A stretch of 64,000 nt of DNA. Source: Shinisaurus crocodilurus (Eukaryota > Chordata > Lepidosauria > Squamata > Shinisauridae). Under the pieces are notes generated by a model. It had not been told where the DNA came from. It saw nothing but the letters and a program-made list of their open reading frames with translations, and ran no database searches. The position numbers and the translations under genes were made by a program. Shown piece after piece: positions 19,883-29,699 of this stretch (its first letter is position 1; each line of letters starts with the position of its first letter). The stretch is from positions 1 through 64,000 of the forward strand of contig JAHFWL010000222.1 of NCBI GenBank assembly GCA_021292165.1. Direction: 5' to 3'.

Positions 19883-19890
19883 GCTCCAAA

Positions 19891-20360
19891 TATCCAATTT
19901 TGCCCTGACACAGATAATTTCGGTAGGGTAGGGTGTTCTCCGTGAACCTCTTAGCTTCTGCAAATATTCGCTTTCCCTAATTCTGTTCAGTCCCGTTGCT
20001 TCCCCTGGCTGCTGCTGCTGCTGCGTCTTCTTCTTCCTAGATTAGTCACATGACTGATTTCCGCCAACCGGGGACCGCGCAGCGACGCCACATGACACCA
20101 AGCAGCCAATCTGCTTTGGCTTAGTGATGACCTCACGGACGGCAAGTGAGGGCAACTGAAAGTGAGGGCAAGGCGTGGAAAAGCAAACAGATCAGCAAAA
20201 ATGGGAAGCAATTCTCAGCACTGCCGGAAACACTCTAAAAAACTTGGAGGCGCTTTGGCTCAGCCCCGGATGAAATAAAAAAATGGATTTTTCTTTTTCT
20301 TTTCAAGATGGTAGGTAGTACTTTGTAGGTCATACCATTATTATTCAGGGGACAGTACGC
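19891..20360. other. Unassigned stretch
   Basis: Contains a (CTG)-rich patch at about 20010-20022. No gene or repeat recognised. Confidence 0.35.
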
Positions 20361-20990
20361 AGCCTGCTGGCTATAGGTCACACGCCTCTCCTGTAATTTG
20401 GCCCTGCAGTCAAGCTGATTGGAACAAGATTTTTTCCCAATTACCTCTCTTCCCACCATTTCCATTCTGGAAGCGGCTCAGGAGCCGGCAAATGCCAGGA
20501 GCCCACTTGGCACGCAGAAACAATCTGTCCTTTAATGAACCCTGCCAGCGAACTCTTAAGGCCTCAAATGTATCCGAGAGGCAAGCAGGGGTGAAAACCA
20601 GCAGCTCTCTTTGCCTTGCAGATGATAACCTCGCCTGCATATTATTCCAAACGGCAGCCCTACTGTTTTTAATTAGTGTGCTGGAAATTTGAAAGGGGGG
20701 TGGGGAATTTAAAAGGAAGCCCTACCGTATCTCTGAAGGGTACCGGCAACCCGGCACAGAGGAGTCGGCCCAACCTTTCCCCCCACCCCGAAAAGCTTTA
20801 ATAGATTTTTAAATGGGGTTATTAACACCTCCGATGAATTATTTTTAGGGGAGCTAATTATAAAAAACAAAACCTGGCTAATTGGGTTTTGCAAACTCCC
20901 TTCCACAGAAGGTGACAAATAGATCACGTAAGAACAGAGGGAGGCAGGAACTAAGAGAGAGAGGATTAGGGTGGCAGAGGGGGAAGAAGT
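20361..20990. other. Candidate conserved non-coding cluster
   Basis: Single-copy with CAAGCTGATTGGAACAAG, CCTTTAATGAACCCTGCC, TATTATTCCAAACGGCAGC, TTTTTAATTAGTGTGCTGG, AATGGGGTTATTAACACCTC and GGGAGCTAATTATAAAAAAC. Low CpG, AT-rich cores, no coding potential. Inference only. Confidence 0.4.
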
Positions 20991-21119
20991 GGATCTGAAG
21001 TGGCGAATCAATGCATATGATTGCCAAGACAATTGGGTAATTGCTACTTTAATTATTGGCACCCCGGTCTCATCAAGAAGAGCAGGCTGGGTTACTCACC
21101 AAACTTGAATCACTTCAAA

Positions 21120-21770
21120 ACAACTCATTTTTTTGAGGGATGTTGTTGGAATGTTTCTATATCTAATACGGTTTGTAGCCATTTCCATGACGTGAACCAA
21201 AAAGTGGGCACAGCATCCCATGGTTGAAACCAGAAGGGGACAAGACCTCCTTGGAGAAGGGGGGGGGGAGAGAACCCCGCCACCAGCTTCGGCTCATGTC
21301 GAGGCATCCCTTCTGGATGGAACGTCCCTCTTGGCACATCTGCATAGTTGGCAGGCCATAATGCATCCCAAGCTGTCACCAGCATCAACTCCAGACCTGC
21401 CACAGGCACCCCAGGAGAAGAGACAACGATGAATCTGTCGACCAGAAAGCGCTTAGCACAACTGGCACCTCCCTTCTCCGCTTCCCTCTTGGGAGAAGAA
21501 CCTAATCATACTTTGGATTGGGGCCCAATGATGCTCCAGAAAAGGGCGGGGCAGCTCAAAAAACTCTCCCTTGGTACCTGACTGTTGCTGGTGCAACATC
21601 TTCTGTCCTGTTCCATCTGCTTTTGTTCTGACACCTTAGTTGGACGGTTACCCAGGCATTCTTAGGCCTCAGTCCATACGGGCCTGGCCCCGGCCCGTAT
21701 ATATTTCCTAGAGCTCTGGGTCCATTCCCCAGAGCCTTGAGTATCCATTGATGCCAGTGGGAGGGTGGTT
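21120..21770. other. Unassigned, possible LTR-type remnant
   Basis: Moderately GC-rich with short open frames on both strands and no domain. GCCCGTATATATTTCCTAGAG near 21700 is TATA-like. I cannot assign it to a family. Confidence 0.25.
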
Positions 21771-21857
21771 TTTTTTTTTTTTTTTGTTATTTGCTTCTCT
21801 TAATTGCCATGTTGGGGGAGTGAAGGGTTAACTCTCTCCTCCAAACTTGCTCTAACA

Positions 21858-21992
21858 CAGTGTTTCTCAACCTTGGGTCCCCAGATGTTTTTGGCCTACA
21901 ACTCCCAGCATGCCCCAGCCAGCTATGCTGGCTGGGGCATGCTGGGAGTTGTAGGCCAAAAACATCTGGGGACCCAAGGTTGAGAAACACTG
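21858..21992. mobile_element. 135-bp palindromic hAT MITE, copy 1
   Basis: Almost perfect palindrome. CAGTGTTTCTCAACCTTGGG, CCAGATGTTTTTGGCC and ACTCCCAGCATGCCCCAGCC are mirrored after CTATGC. It is flanked by CTCTAACA on both sides (21850-21857 and 21993-22000), a perfect 8-bp hAT-type duplication. The absence of interior sequence means it must be moved by a transposase in trans. The arms differ very little, so the insertion is young. Confidence 0.9.
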
Positions 21993-22000
21993 CTCTAACA

Positions 22001-22002
<2 letters not shown>

Positions 22003-22031
<29 letters not shown>
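22003..22031 (+). repeat. (CA)n microsatellite
   Basis: CA run just after the right target duplication of the hAT MITE. Confidence 0.95.
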
Positions 22032-22034
<3 letters not shown>

Positions 22035-22120
22035 CCTATCCTGCATGGCAATTAAGTTGAGGGGAAATGACAGCAACACCCATTTCCATTGGTTTGGGGT
22101 GATCTGGGTCAGGGTGCCAA

Positions 22121-22129
22121 GTAATAGAA

Positions 22130-22186
<57 letters not shown>

Positions 22187-22187
22187 A
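22121..22187 (+). repeat. (GAT)n trinucleotide microsatellite
   Basis: About 20 perfect GAT units. Confidence 0.95.
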
Positions 22188-22269
22188 TGGTTTGGATGTG
22201 AAATGAATTAGCTGGCTTTTCCTCCTGCAAACTTTAAATATACCCTAGTAAATATGTCTCCCTTTGATT

Positions 22270-22735
22270 ATTTAGATATTATTTATTTATTTATTTATTA
22301 TATTTATCAATCGCCCATCTGGCCGGTCACCCGGCCACCCTGGGCGATGTACAATTAAAATACAATAAAACACAATAAAACATAATAATTAAAACAATAT
22401 AAAAAATTCTCATTAAAAGCCTAACCCACCCCATATTCCCGCCTGAACAGCCATGTTTTTAATGCACGGCGGAAGCTCATCACGGAGGGGGCATGGCGAA
22501 GGTCACTAGGGAGGGAGTTCCATAATGTGGGGGCCGCCACAGAGAAGGCCCTCTTCCTAGTCCCCACCAGCCTGGCTGCTCTGGCTGATGGGATAAGGAG
22601 AAGGCCGTCCGTGGCAGACCTTGTTGAGCGGCCTACTTGATGTTGCTGGAGGCACTCCTTGAGATAAGCTGGGCCGGAGCCGTGTAGGGTTTTAAAGGTC
22701 AAAACCAACACCTTGAATTGATATAAATCAATATA
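22270..22735 (-). mobile_element. L2-like LINE, 3' fragment
   Basis: On the minus strand, an open frame ending at 22421 reads FKVLVLTFKTLHGSGPAYL, RKRAFSVAAPTLWNSLPSDL and FRRALKTWLFRREYGVG. This is the C-terminal tail of L2-type ORF2, followed by a 3' UTR with TGGGCGAT and a (AAAT)n tail. It is a close relative of the copy at 30185-30850. Truncated at the HWLPV region. Confidence 0.8.
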
Positions 22736-23045
22736 TGCTAATTTTATGCAGATTTGTGTCACATGGGCCTGTGCCCCCAAATCTTTTAAGTGCCTTGCAA
22801 CACCGCTGGGAAGAGCATTTCTTCTGCAGCCTGATGGTGCTTCCTTGGAGCTTGCCTGGCCATTTGCTTCACCGGGGGAGTGAGCAGGGCTGCCCGGGCC
22901 ACAAAGTCCAGCGGTGACCTGGACATGGACACAGCGACTGAAGAACCAGTGATGGCAACAGAGGAGTTTCCAGGCACAAGCACCACTGCAGCACCAGAGA
23001 CTCCTGAGCCTGAGATGCTAGAGATCCCTGAGCTTGGACCAACTT
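22736..23045. other. Unassigned stretch
   Basis: No gene or clear repeat. A plus-strand frame (about 22880-23040) reads as a threonine/proline/glutamate-rich peptide with no domain; it may be the edge of an LTR or other TE. Confidence 0.3.
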
Positions 23046-23575
23046 CTAAGAACATCAGAAGACCTTGCTGGATCAGACCAAGGGTCCATCTCGTCCAGCA
23101 TTCTGTTCACACAGTGGCCAAACAGCTGCCCACAGGAAACCCACAAGCAGGGCAGGAGTGCAACAGCACCCTCCCGCCCATGTTCCCCCACAACTGGTGT
23201 ACATAGGCATACTGCCTCTGTTACTGGAGGTAGCATAGAGCCATGAGGACTAGTAGCCACTGATCGCCTTCTCCTCCATGAATTTGTCCAATCCTCTTTT
23301 AAATCCCTCCAAATTGGCGGCCATCACTACATCTTGTGGAAGTGAGTTCCATAGTTTAACTAAGTGCCATGTGAAGAAGTCCTTCCTTTGATCTGTCCTG
23401 AGCCCTCCCACCAATCAGCTTCATGGGGTGACCCCTTTGGGGTTCTAGTATTATGAGAGAGGGAGAAAAATGTCTCCCCGTCCACTTTCTCCACACACCA
23501 TGCATAATTCTGTACACCTCTCTCATGTCTCCCCTTACTCATCTTTTTCAGCTTCAAAACATACATAGGAAGCTT
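23046..23575 (-). mobile_element. CR1 LINE, 3' fragment
   Basis: On the minus strand it runs from CTCTCATGTTTTGAAGCTG-type sequence through TGGGAGGGCTCAGGACAG, GAACTCACTTCCACAAGATG, AAATTCATGGAGGAGAAGG, ACAGAATGCTGGACGAGATG and GGTCTGATCCAGCAAGG. This is the ORF2 C-terminus and 3' UTR of the CR1 subfamily also seen at 35.4 and 37.2 kb. Frames are broken. Confidence 0.75.
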
Positions 23576-23779
23576 CCCGATACCAAGATAAGACCTCTGA
23601 CGTGGGATTCACCATCTTCCCCTGCAGGAACCCCATGTCTGGGGGATCGTGAAATAGGTGCCTTCTCATGGGCTGGAATGGAATTCCCATCTGGCCCCAA
23701 TTGTATTTTTACTGCCAGGAAGAGGGAGAGGCAAACAACTTGACTGGCCTTGGGCACTGTGCATCTTGACTTACTGGAG

Positions 23780-24067
23780 CAGTGTTCTCCAACCTTGGGT
23801 CCCCAGATGGCTGGGGAATGCTGGGAATTGTAGGCCAAAAAAGGCCAGTGTGGCGTAGTGGTGAGAGTGTTGGACTTGGACTCGGGAGACCTGGGTTCTA
23901 GTCCCCGCTCGGCCATGAGAACTCACTGGGTGACTTTGGGCCAGTCACTGACTCTCCGCCTAACCTACCTCACAGGGTTGTTGTGAGGATAAAATGGAGA
24001 GGAGGAGGAGGATTATGTAAGCCGCCTTGGGTTCCTTGCAGGAAAAAAGGGTGGGGTATAAATATAA

Positions 24068-24102
<35 letters not shown>

Positions 24103-24131
24103 CTCTGGGGACCCAAGGTTGGAGAACACTG
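23780..24131. mobile_element. Palindromic hAT MITE, copy 2, with SINE inside
   Basis: Outer arms CAGTGTTCTCCAACCTTGGG and CCCAAGGTTGGAGAACACTG match copy 1. TACTGGAG (23772-23779) and TACTAGAG (24132-24139) are the 8-bp duplication with one substitution. Part of the left arm is deleted (CCCCAGATGG joins GCTGGGG). A Sauria SINE fills the right arm. Confidence 0.85.
23843..24101 (+). mobile_element. Sauria-type SINE inside hAT MITE
   Basis: Plus strand and near full-length: GGCCAGTGTGGCGTAGTGG, GGGTTCTAGTCCCCGC (B-box), GGGTGACTTTGGGCCAGTC, AAGCCGCCTTGGGTTCC and (AATA)n at 24059-24101. One of the cleanest copies in the window, hence young. Confidence 0.9.
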
Positions 24132-24304
24132 TACTAGAGGGCCAGGGGAATGGGGCACATTTGCTGCTGCACCCTCAAGCAGCAAAATGACTTGGGCCGG
24201 GCCTGGCCCTTAGTGGATCTTGTTTTCTCCTGCAAAACACCCGAGCTGTGAAAACGGAAGCCAAGTAACGGAGCAGAGACATCAGCCACCCATGCTTGCT
24301 TGCC

Positions 24305-24510
24305 ACGGGTGTCTAGAGACTCCTACGTCAGTGGGGGCGCCTTATCTTCTTGCTTGAGCTTCGTAGGAGCTGTCCACGGTGCTGAACTCCACCCCACCCC
24401 CCCAAGTAGGCTCACCCCCGTGGAGCGCCATGTATAGCTCCCATAAAGCTCGGAATAAAACCCAAATGGATAAGGAGCCCCACTGGCATCGGCGTCACAA
24501 CCCTCCCCTG
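24305..24510. mobile_element. Palindromic repeat, family E, copy 1
   Basis: Left arm GACTCCTACGTCAGTGGGGG, CGCCTTATC, TAGGAGCTGTCCACGGTGC; right arm GAGCGCCATGTATAGCTCC, GGATAAGGAGCCCCACTGGC, GGCGTCAC. The arms are inverted relative to each other around 24400. Copies at 36497-36710 and 36836-37010, half copies at 18918, 37785, 47266 and 47690. Confidence 0.65.
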
Positions 24511-25400
24511 TTGCTTTCCTCATGAAACACCCCACCCACGCCAACCTTCGCGCTGGCAAGCTTCTCTCCCCTTCCCCACCTCCAAGAGCCCTAGGACCAC
24601 CTCTTCCCCACAGGAAGAGGTGGCCAGGATTGATATCCTGCACCTTTTCAGAGGTGAGGGCCGCAGAGCGGGGAAGGCAACGAGTGTCCTGGCTTGAGAT
24701 CTCCCGCCCGGCAGTATCTTTTAATTGCACATGGTGTTATTTTTTTTTTAATTTTTTTTTTTACTGCGGTGGTGACGAGGGTGCTTGCGGAGGGTGTGGG
24801 GGGGCATCATTTGGAAGGGAGTGCGAGCGGGGGCACTTTAGCTGCAGGCGTGAAAAGGGAGCGTGACGAGAGGAGGAGGAGGGAGATTGAGAGCTTGTCA
24901 CCGTGGTCATCGGAGAGGCGAAGAATAAGTCATAAATGATCCGGGGGGGCCAAAGGGCGCCTCTAGAATGATAGCGGCCTCGTTCCCGGCAGCCGTGGGG
25001 ACGACCTTGGCTGCCCTTCTCCACCTGAGTCGGCTTAACCCTTCGCTGCTCGACAGGGACGGAGAGCTCCTGTCGTCGGCCAAGCAGAAGTGGCGTCTCT
25101 CGAATGCAGAAGTGTCGGCCTTTGCTGCTTGACCTTTCCCCTCCCCCTTCTCCTTTCCTTTTCTTTTTCTCCTTGCGAAAACGGCAGCACGGCATCCCCC
25201 TCCCCCTCCCACCGACCACTTCCAGCTGAAAATAGAGCCCCCCCCTTCCGTGTTCACCCTCGGAACGGCCGGCACGGAGGGCGTGAAAATGTCGGAACGG
25301 TGCATTCCCAGCACTGAGATGGACAAATCTCTCCATTTTTCCCCCTTTCTTCCAGATTCAAATGTTTTAAATCTTATCCCCCCAGCCTGCCCCGCTCTGA
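24511..25400. other. Unassigned GC-rich, purine/pyrimidine-skewed stretch
   Basis: Contains poly-T near 24740, G-runs and pyrimidine runs near 25130-25170. The long minus-strand open frame lacks any domain and is rich in arginine, glycine and serine. TAAGTCATAAATGATCC near 24925 could be part of a conserved element. No gene recognised. Confidence 0.3.
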
Positions 25401-25433
25401 GCCATTTATGAAGAAATTTGCCATTTTTGCTAA

Positions 25434-25438
<5 letters not shown>

Positions 25439-25472
<34 letters not shown>
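25439..25472. repeat. (TA)n microsatellite
   Basis: Pure alternating TA tract. Confidence 0.95.
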
Positions 25473-25475
<3 letters not shown>

Positions 25476-25489
25476 CTTCTCTGAAAATT

Positions 25490-25925
25490 TTTAGGGATGT
25501 TGGAGAAATCCACAGCCGAGTCAGATAAGTCCAGGTTTCTATGAATCCGACCCATGGATTCTGCAGCGGGCTGGCTTTTCCTGAGTTGCACAGATTCCAC
25601 AAACTTGTGGAATGCTTTCTTTTTTTTTTAACTTCCCATAATTTCATGCAAATTGTTGTCATAGAGAAATACATTGACCAAAGTGTGCATTCCCCACCGC
25701 CACCATAGACTAAAGATTGAAAATGTGCATTGGGGGAGGGGTTGCACATTTTTTTGGGGGGGGATGCACATTTTTTAGGAGCGCAAATTTGCGTGACTGC
25801 GAATTTGCACAAATGCGTATGGACATATTTGCGCAAAATCCGATTCTGTCGACGAGTGGACGACGGAGTGAAAAGCACCTGAAAATCCGCAAAACACAAA
25901 TGGAAAGGATGTAACAAAGTCCATA
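25490..25925 (-). mobile_element. MITE-like repeat, family C, reversed
   Basis: Ends TTTAGGGATGTTGGAGAAAT and GTCCATACATCCCTA. On the minus strand it carries the family C order: GGATTTTCAGGTGCTTTTC, CGACAGAATCGGATTTTGC, GCGCAAAT-type runs. The ends agree with the TAGGGATGT/ACATCCCTA pattern. No transposase frame. Confidence 0.6.
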
Positions 25926-25929
25926 CATC

Positions 25930-26090
25930 CCTATTAAATCAAAATTGAATTCAGCCCTTGGGCTGGAAGAGGTTCTGCACCCCTAGACCATGGGATCGCT
26001 GCTTCAACTGGCATCCTTATCAAACACATCTGAAAAAGAAAAAGAAAAGATTGATATTGGGGTCTGTTTGACCCCAATATCTGTCCAGCG
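25930..26090. other. Unassigned short stretch
   Basis: An 11-base inverted pair GATATTGGGGT / ACCCCAATATC near 26055-26080 can form a small hairpin. Nothing else recognised. Confidence 0.3.
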
Positions 26091-26470
26091 AAGTGATTTG
26101 CAGGATGCATCTTCTAACACCTTCACTCGCCTTTCTGCACTAAAGCCTGTCTCATGTTTGTCCTTTTAAGGGGAGAAGATTTGAGATTCCACCGGCTTGG
26201 CCGGAACAGCTGGGGCAACACAGGAGGCAATTTGTCACTGTCCGCTGTTAATGTCCCAGCCTGGTCGTGGCACAAAGCCAGCAGCTTTGATGATACAAGC
26301 TCCCCGAGATGAAGAAGCCAGCGTTAAATCTCTGCTCCCGCCTGCTTTCAGGGATAACGCGATGCCTTTCACCTTTTTTTTTTTTTTTTTTGTGGAAGCG
26401 CTAGTTAAGCCGGGAAAGGCTGTCCAGATGGAATTCCTTCCCCCCAAAGAAAAAAAGGTCAAACACTGAG
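26091..26470. other. Candidate conserved non-coding element
   Basis: Single-copy with GGCAATTTGTCACTGTCCGC, GCAGCTTTGATGATACAAGC and TTTCAGGGATAACGCGATGC, plus a poly-T tract at about 26380. No coding frame of interest. Inference only. Confidence 0.3.
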
Positions 26471-26755
26471 GACTAGTGTCTTGGGGGAAATAATAATAAT
26501 TCTATTGTTGGTGCTGTATCACCTGAGGCTAAAAAAAAGTGGCTATAGTAGGCAAATGGAAAATGTATTCATCCAAGAGAATGTTCAGACGTTAAAAGTG
26601 TTTTGAACGATACAGGTTTTCTTCCTGGGATTGTTATTAATCAGAGCCTATTCCGTGGTACTGCCACTTCTTAAGCCCTGCTGACTCACTGTGGGCAGGA
26701 TGGCGGGGTGGGTCGGGTGTCCGTGTGCGTGTGTTTCTGGAAGGTGGGGGGGGGG
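26471..26755. other. Unassigned stretch
   Basis: No gene or repeat recognised apart from G-runs. Confidence 0.3.
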
Positions 26756-26759
26756 GTTA

Positions 26760-27110
26760 TTTCAGGGATGTACAAGACTTTCGTTTCTGCTCTCAAAACG
26801 TGCCAGCGTTCCTTGTTTGCACCCTCAAACGCGAGCAGGAGAATATGCGTCCCTCGAGAAGACGTTCGCAAACTCTCAGACATGCGCTCGCGTTGGGGGG
26901 GAAATACGCAAATTTTGCCGGGGGGGGGAACAGTTTGAAATTGCGCACGTTTAAAAAATGTGACATTTCATGCTTTAGTCGGTGGGGGGGGGGGTTGCAC
27001 AACTTTGGCTGGGGGAAATTTGCACGGTTTTCCCCGTCTGCGCAAAGCGAACAGCGGTCGCAAAGGCGAGCACGAATCGAGGAGAGATGAGCGCCGGAGC
27101 TGGTGCTCAG
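26760..27110. repeat. Family A MITE-like element
   Basis: Begins CAGGGATGTACAAGACTTTC; contains AACGCGAGCAGGAGAATATG, GAAATACGCAAATTTTGCC, AATTGCGCACGTTT, GCGAACAGCGGTCGCAAAGG and GAGCACGAATCGAGG. Matches the order at 47950-48385 and 54880-55305. No coding capacity. Confidence 0.55.
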
Positions 27111-27379
27111 AGAACCTTCTTGGTGAGCGGGAACATGACTTGTTTGCTCATTCTGGCTCTTTCCTTCATCTTCTCCTTTTGGTATCCTATCCTCCCCCTC
27201 CCATTGTGGTCAAAATAGGAGAGAAATTGACCACTCCAGCTCCTGGGCAGGTGTTTTGAACCCGTTCCTTTTTTGGCGGGGTGAGGGGTGTCGGGGGAAC
27301 AGGGATCCAGTGGATCCTGGACCACCCCCGACGCCCCTCCAACCTGTCCCCCCACCCTTTCCCGGGACTTGCTGTCTGA
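27111..27379. other. Unassigned stretch
   Basis: No gene or repeat recognised. It contains a small inverted pair GGATCCAGTGGATCC near 27304. Confidence 0.3.
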
Positions 27380-27475
27380 GATTTCTTTTTGCTGGAGATG
27401 CTGAGGTTCGAAACCCAGGACTTTTTGCACGCAGAACGGCCGCTCTATGACCGCTGCTATGCGCACGCATGCATT
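27380..27475 (-). mobile_element. tRNA-derived SINE head (family T), minus strand
   Basis: On the minus strand: GCGGTCATAGAGCGGCCG (A-box side), GCAAAAAGTCCTGGGTTTCG (B-box side) and AACCTCAGCATCTCCAGC, a tRNA-like head as at 13459 and 28495. Degenerate. Confidence 0.45.
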
Positions 27476-27739
27476 GATCATGTAGAGCATGGGTAGGCCA
27501 TGTTGTGCTCACAGGCACGAATGCGCCGCATGCCGCTTCTTGAAAAATTAGCACCTTTTCTTACCGGCAGCTGGGATCGCTGTGAAATCGGTTTCTGTTG
27601 GTGCTGAAAATGGGGTGTTCAAAGGCATTGTTCAGTTTGTGGGGGCTCAGGCTCTGCCTAGTACTTAGCCTTTTTTGGGGGGGCAACATATTTATTTCAG
27701 GAAGCCTTCTTGGTTGACCAGTCACTGCCCCCCCCCATC
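27476..27739. other. Unassigned stretch
   Basis: No gene or repeat recognised; G- and C-runs near 27675 and 27727. Confidence 0.3.
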
Positions 27740-27865
27740 CCACTGCTATTCAGTCCTAATAGAACGTTTTATTCTTTTAAATCTTTTTATTGTTCACCGC
27801 TCCGGAATCTGTTTAGATGTGGAGTGGTATTGAAATGTTGTAAAGAAGAAATAAATAAATAAATG
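27740..27865 (+). mobile_element. L2-like LINE 3' tail
   Basis: TTTTATTCTTTTAAATC, TTATTGTTCACCGCTCCGG, AATCTGTTTAGATGTGG and an (AAAT)n tail match the reverse complement of 59283-59380. Only the 3' UTR remains. Confidence 0.6.
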
Positions 27866-28140
27866 AGCGACTTGTCCCTTGCCACGCCTCCCATTGGCAG
27901 CCATCTTGTGCAGGTGCCCAGGACAGTTTCTCAAATTGCCGGATGTGCCCGTGGCCCAAAAAGCTTGCTTCTCCTTGCCGCAGCAGATGGCAGAACTGTG
28001 CTCAGAAGAATGGCCTCCCGAAATCCGCCCCCCTATTTGTGGATGTGGCGGATTACGGGTGGACCATTCAAGCAAATTTCTCCAGGCCGAAGAGAAATGG
28101 GAAACCGTGGGGCTCACCATTAACACTACACTGGAAGTAT
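27866..28140. other. Unassigned repeat-like stretch
   Basis: GCAGCCATCTTGTGCAGG and GGACAGTTTCTCAAATTGCC look like part of a DNA transposon, but I find no second copy here. Confidence 0.25.
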
Positions 28141-28141
28141 T

Positions 28142-28387
28142 CGTTTATTTATTATATTTCTTTCCCTCCTTTATTTCTTGCAAGGAACACAAGGCGGCTT
28201 ACATAATCCTCCTCCTCCTCCTCCCAATTTTATCCTCACAACAACCCTGTGAGGTAGGCTAGGCTGAGAGTCGGGGACTGGTCCAAAGTCACCCAGTGAG
28301 CTTCATCGCTGAGCGGGGGGGACTAGAACCCGGATAGCTCCTGAGCCCCAGTCCAACACTCTAACCACTAGGCCACACTGGCTCTCC
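28142..28387 (-). mobile_element. Sauria-type tRNA-derived SINE
   Basis: Minus strand near full-length: GAGAGCCAGTGTGGCCTAGTG head, GGGTTCTAGTCCCCCC, GGTGACTTTGGACCAGTCCC, GTAAGCCGCCTTGTGTTCC, AAATATAATAAATAAACG tail. Confidence 0.85.
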
Positions 28388-28452
28388 ATGGCTTCTCCCT
28401 TGTTTCCTAAGGGGTTTTTATGTTCCCCTTGCTGCCAGTAGCGTAGCGAAGG

Positions 28453-28473
28453 GTGTGTGTGTGTGTGTGTGTG
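28453..28473 (+). repeat. Short (GT)n microsatellite
   Basis: About ten GT units. Confidence 0.9.
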
Positions 28474-28494
28474 GATCTATTCCCCTCTGTGGCC

Positions 28495-28846
28495 CGCACC
28501 TCTGAAAAGGCAAATTTTTCAGTAGTAGAGCCCCTGCTTGGCAAATAGAAAGTCCCAGGTTTGATTTCCGGCGGCATCTCCCGGTAGGGCTGGAGAAAGT
28601 CTGGCCTGAAACCCTGGAGAGACACTGCCAGTCAGTGCTGACAATACTAGATTAGAGTGTTCTCCAACCTCGGGTCCCCAGATGTTTTTGGCCTACAACT
28701 CCCAGCATGCCCCAGCCAGCGTAGCTGGCTGGGGCATGCTGGGAGTTGTGTAGGCCAAAAACATCTGGGGACCCGAGGTTGGAGAACACTGGACTAGATG
28801 GACCAGCGGTTTTGCTCAGTACAAGGCCGCTTCCTATGTCCTGGGG
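28495..28846 (+). mobile_element. tRNA-derived SINE (family T), split by a hAT MITE
   Basis: Head with TAGAGCCCCTGCTTGGC and CCAGGTTTGATTTCCGGC (B-box-like), middle GGCCTGAAACCCTGGAGAG and CACTGCCAGTCAG, then, beyond the MITE, CTAGATGGACCAGCGG and AGGCCGCTTCCTATG. The same tail occurs at 45625-45695. The SINE is older than the MITE within it. Confidence 0.7.
28653..28791. mobile_element. Palindromic hAT MITE, copy 3
   Basis: Mirrored arms GTGTTCTCCAACCTCGGG, CCAGATGTTTTTGGCC, CAGCATGCCCCAGCCAGC. Near-duplicated flanks TACTAGAT (28645-28652) and GACTAGAT (28792-28799) mark the 8-bp target site; the first bases of the left end have mutated. Both arms share the unusual CTCGGG variant, suggesting gene-conversion-like symmetry or a young insertion. 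Confidence 0.85.
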
Positions 28847-28849
28847 AAA

Positions 28850-29699
28850 CTTACGGACCTTCCTTGCTCTGCCAGTAGAAGGAGGAGATAACAAGGGCGT
28901 TCAGACTTTACTCCTGTTCACGACAGGTTGGCATCTCAGAAGTCAGAGATGGTGGGAAACGATCAGACAGGGGTATTGTTATGAAGTATCATGGCGCCGT
29001 CGTCTTACGATGAGCTCCCACACCTCCAAATCTACCACGGCGCCACTTCCTGCCGGCTCTGCGAGCTGCAGTAGCGGCAGCCATGTTGGCCGCTCGCCCT
29101 CCGTTTTGCACCCACCATAATGGCCTAGACCTAGCATCGTTCCTGGGCCCTGGCTATTCAGGGGTGGGGGCTATTTATGGGAGGGGTGGCAGCCACCACC
29201 GAAAACCGCAGGGCGCCTTCCAAGAAACTCCCGTGAAGTGGCCGTCTTTTCCGAAAGGCCGGCGAAAGAAAAGAAGAGAGATCTCGGAAATCTTCTCGGT
29301 ACACGGTTTCCATCTTCTCCTGAGGCATTTCGGCTCAGCACTGCTAGACAGACAGGGCCAACGAAACGGGAAGTCGCCTTCCGTCAGGTCGGACGCTATT
29401 CTTCTCTTCCCTCGCTCAGCTGGATTTGGCACAAAGGAGGCTTTCATCGGGCACACACCTGCCATCGTCAGGCGCAGCCCCCGCATGGCCCGCCACAATG
29501 AGATGCGCCGTCATGTTCTCCCCGAGACACCGGGTTAAAGATTTGCTCGTGCGGGGGGGGGCAGTCAATAGTCCACACTGAGTGTCTTTCTCAAGAACCT
29601 CTCTGTTCTCCCCCCCCCCCATCAGTTCCTCATACTTGAATCGCCATGCTATCTCCACTTCATCAGACATCGGAGAGTGGAGTCTTTCTGATTATTGTT
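28850..29699. other. Unassigned stretch with GC-rich segments
   Basis: Overlapping open frames around 29083-29540 on both strands share no recognisable domain. GGCGCCGTCGTC and CTACCACGGCGCCACTTCC near 28990-29050 may be part of a palindromic element. C-run at about 29612. Confidence 0.3.

Noticed and set aside
22121..22187. CRISPR-like or protein-binding array
   Set aside because: A simple (GAT)n microsatellite with no spacers; the organism is a vertebrate.
24907..25917. A 336-residue minus-strand open frame as a gene
   Set aside because: It crosses a TA microsatellite and a family C MITE, is low-complexity, and has no domain or splice context.
29083..29538. Overlapping open frames on both strands as an exon
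   Set aside because: No domain, no consistent frame bias and no convincing splice sites; left as unassigned.
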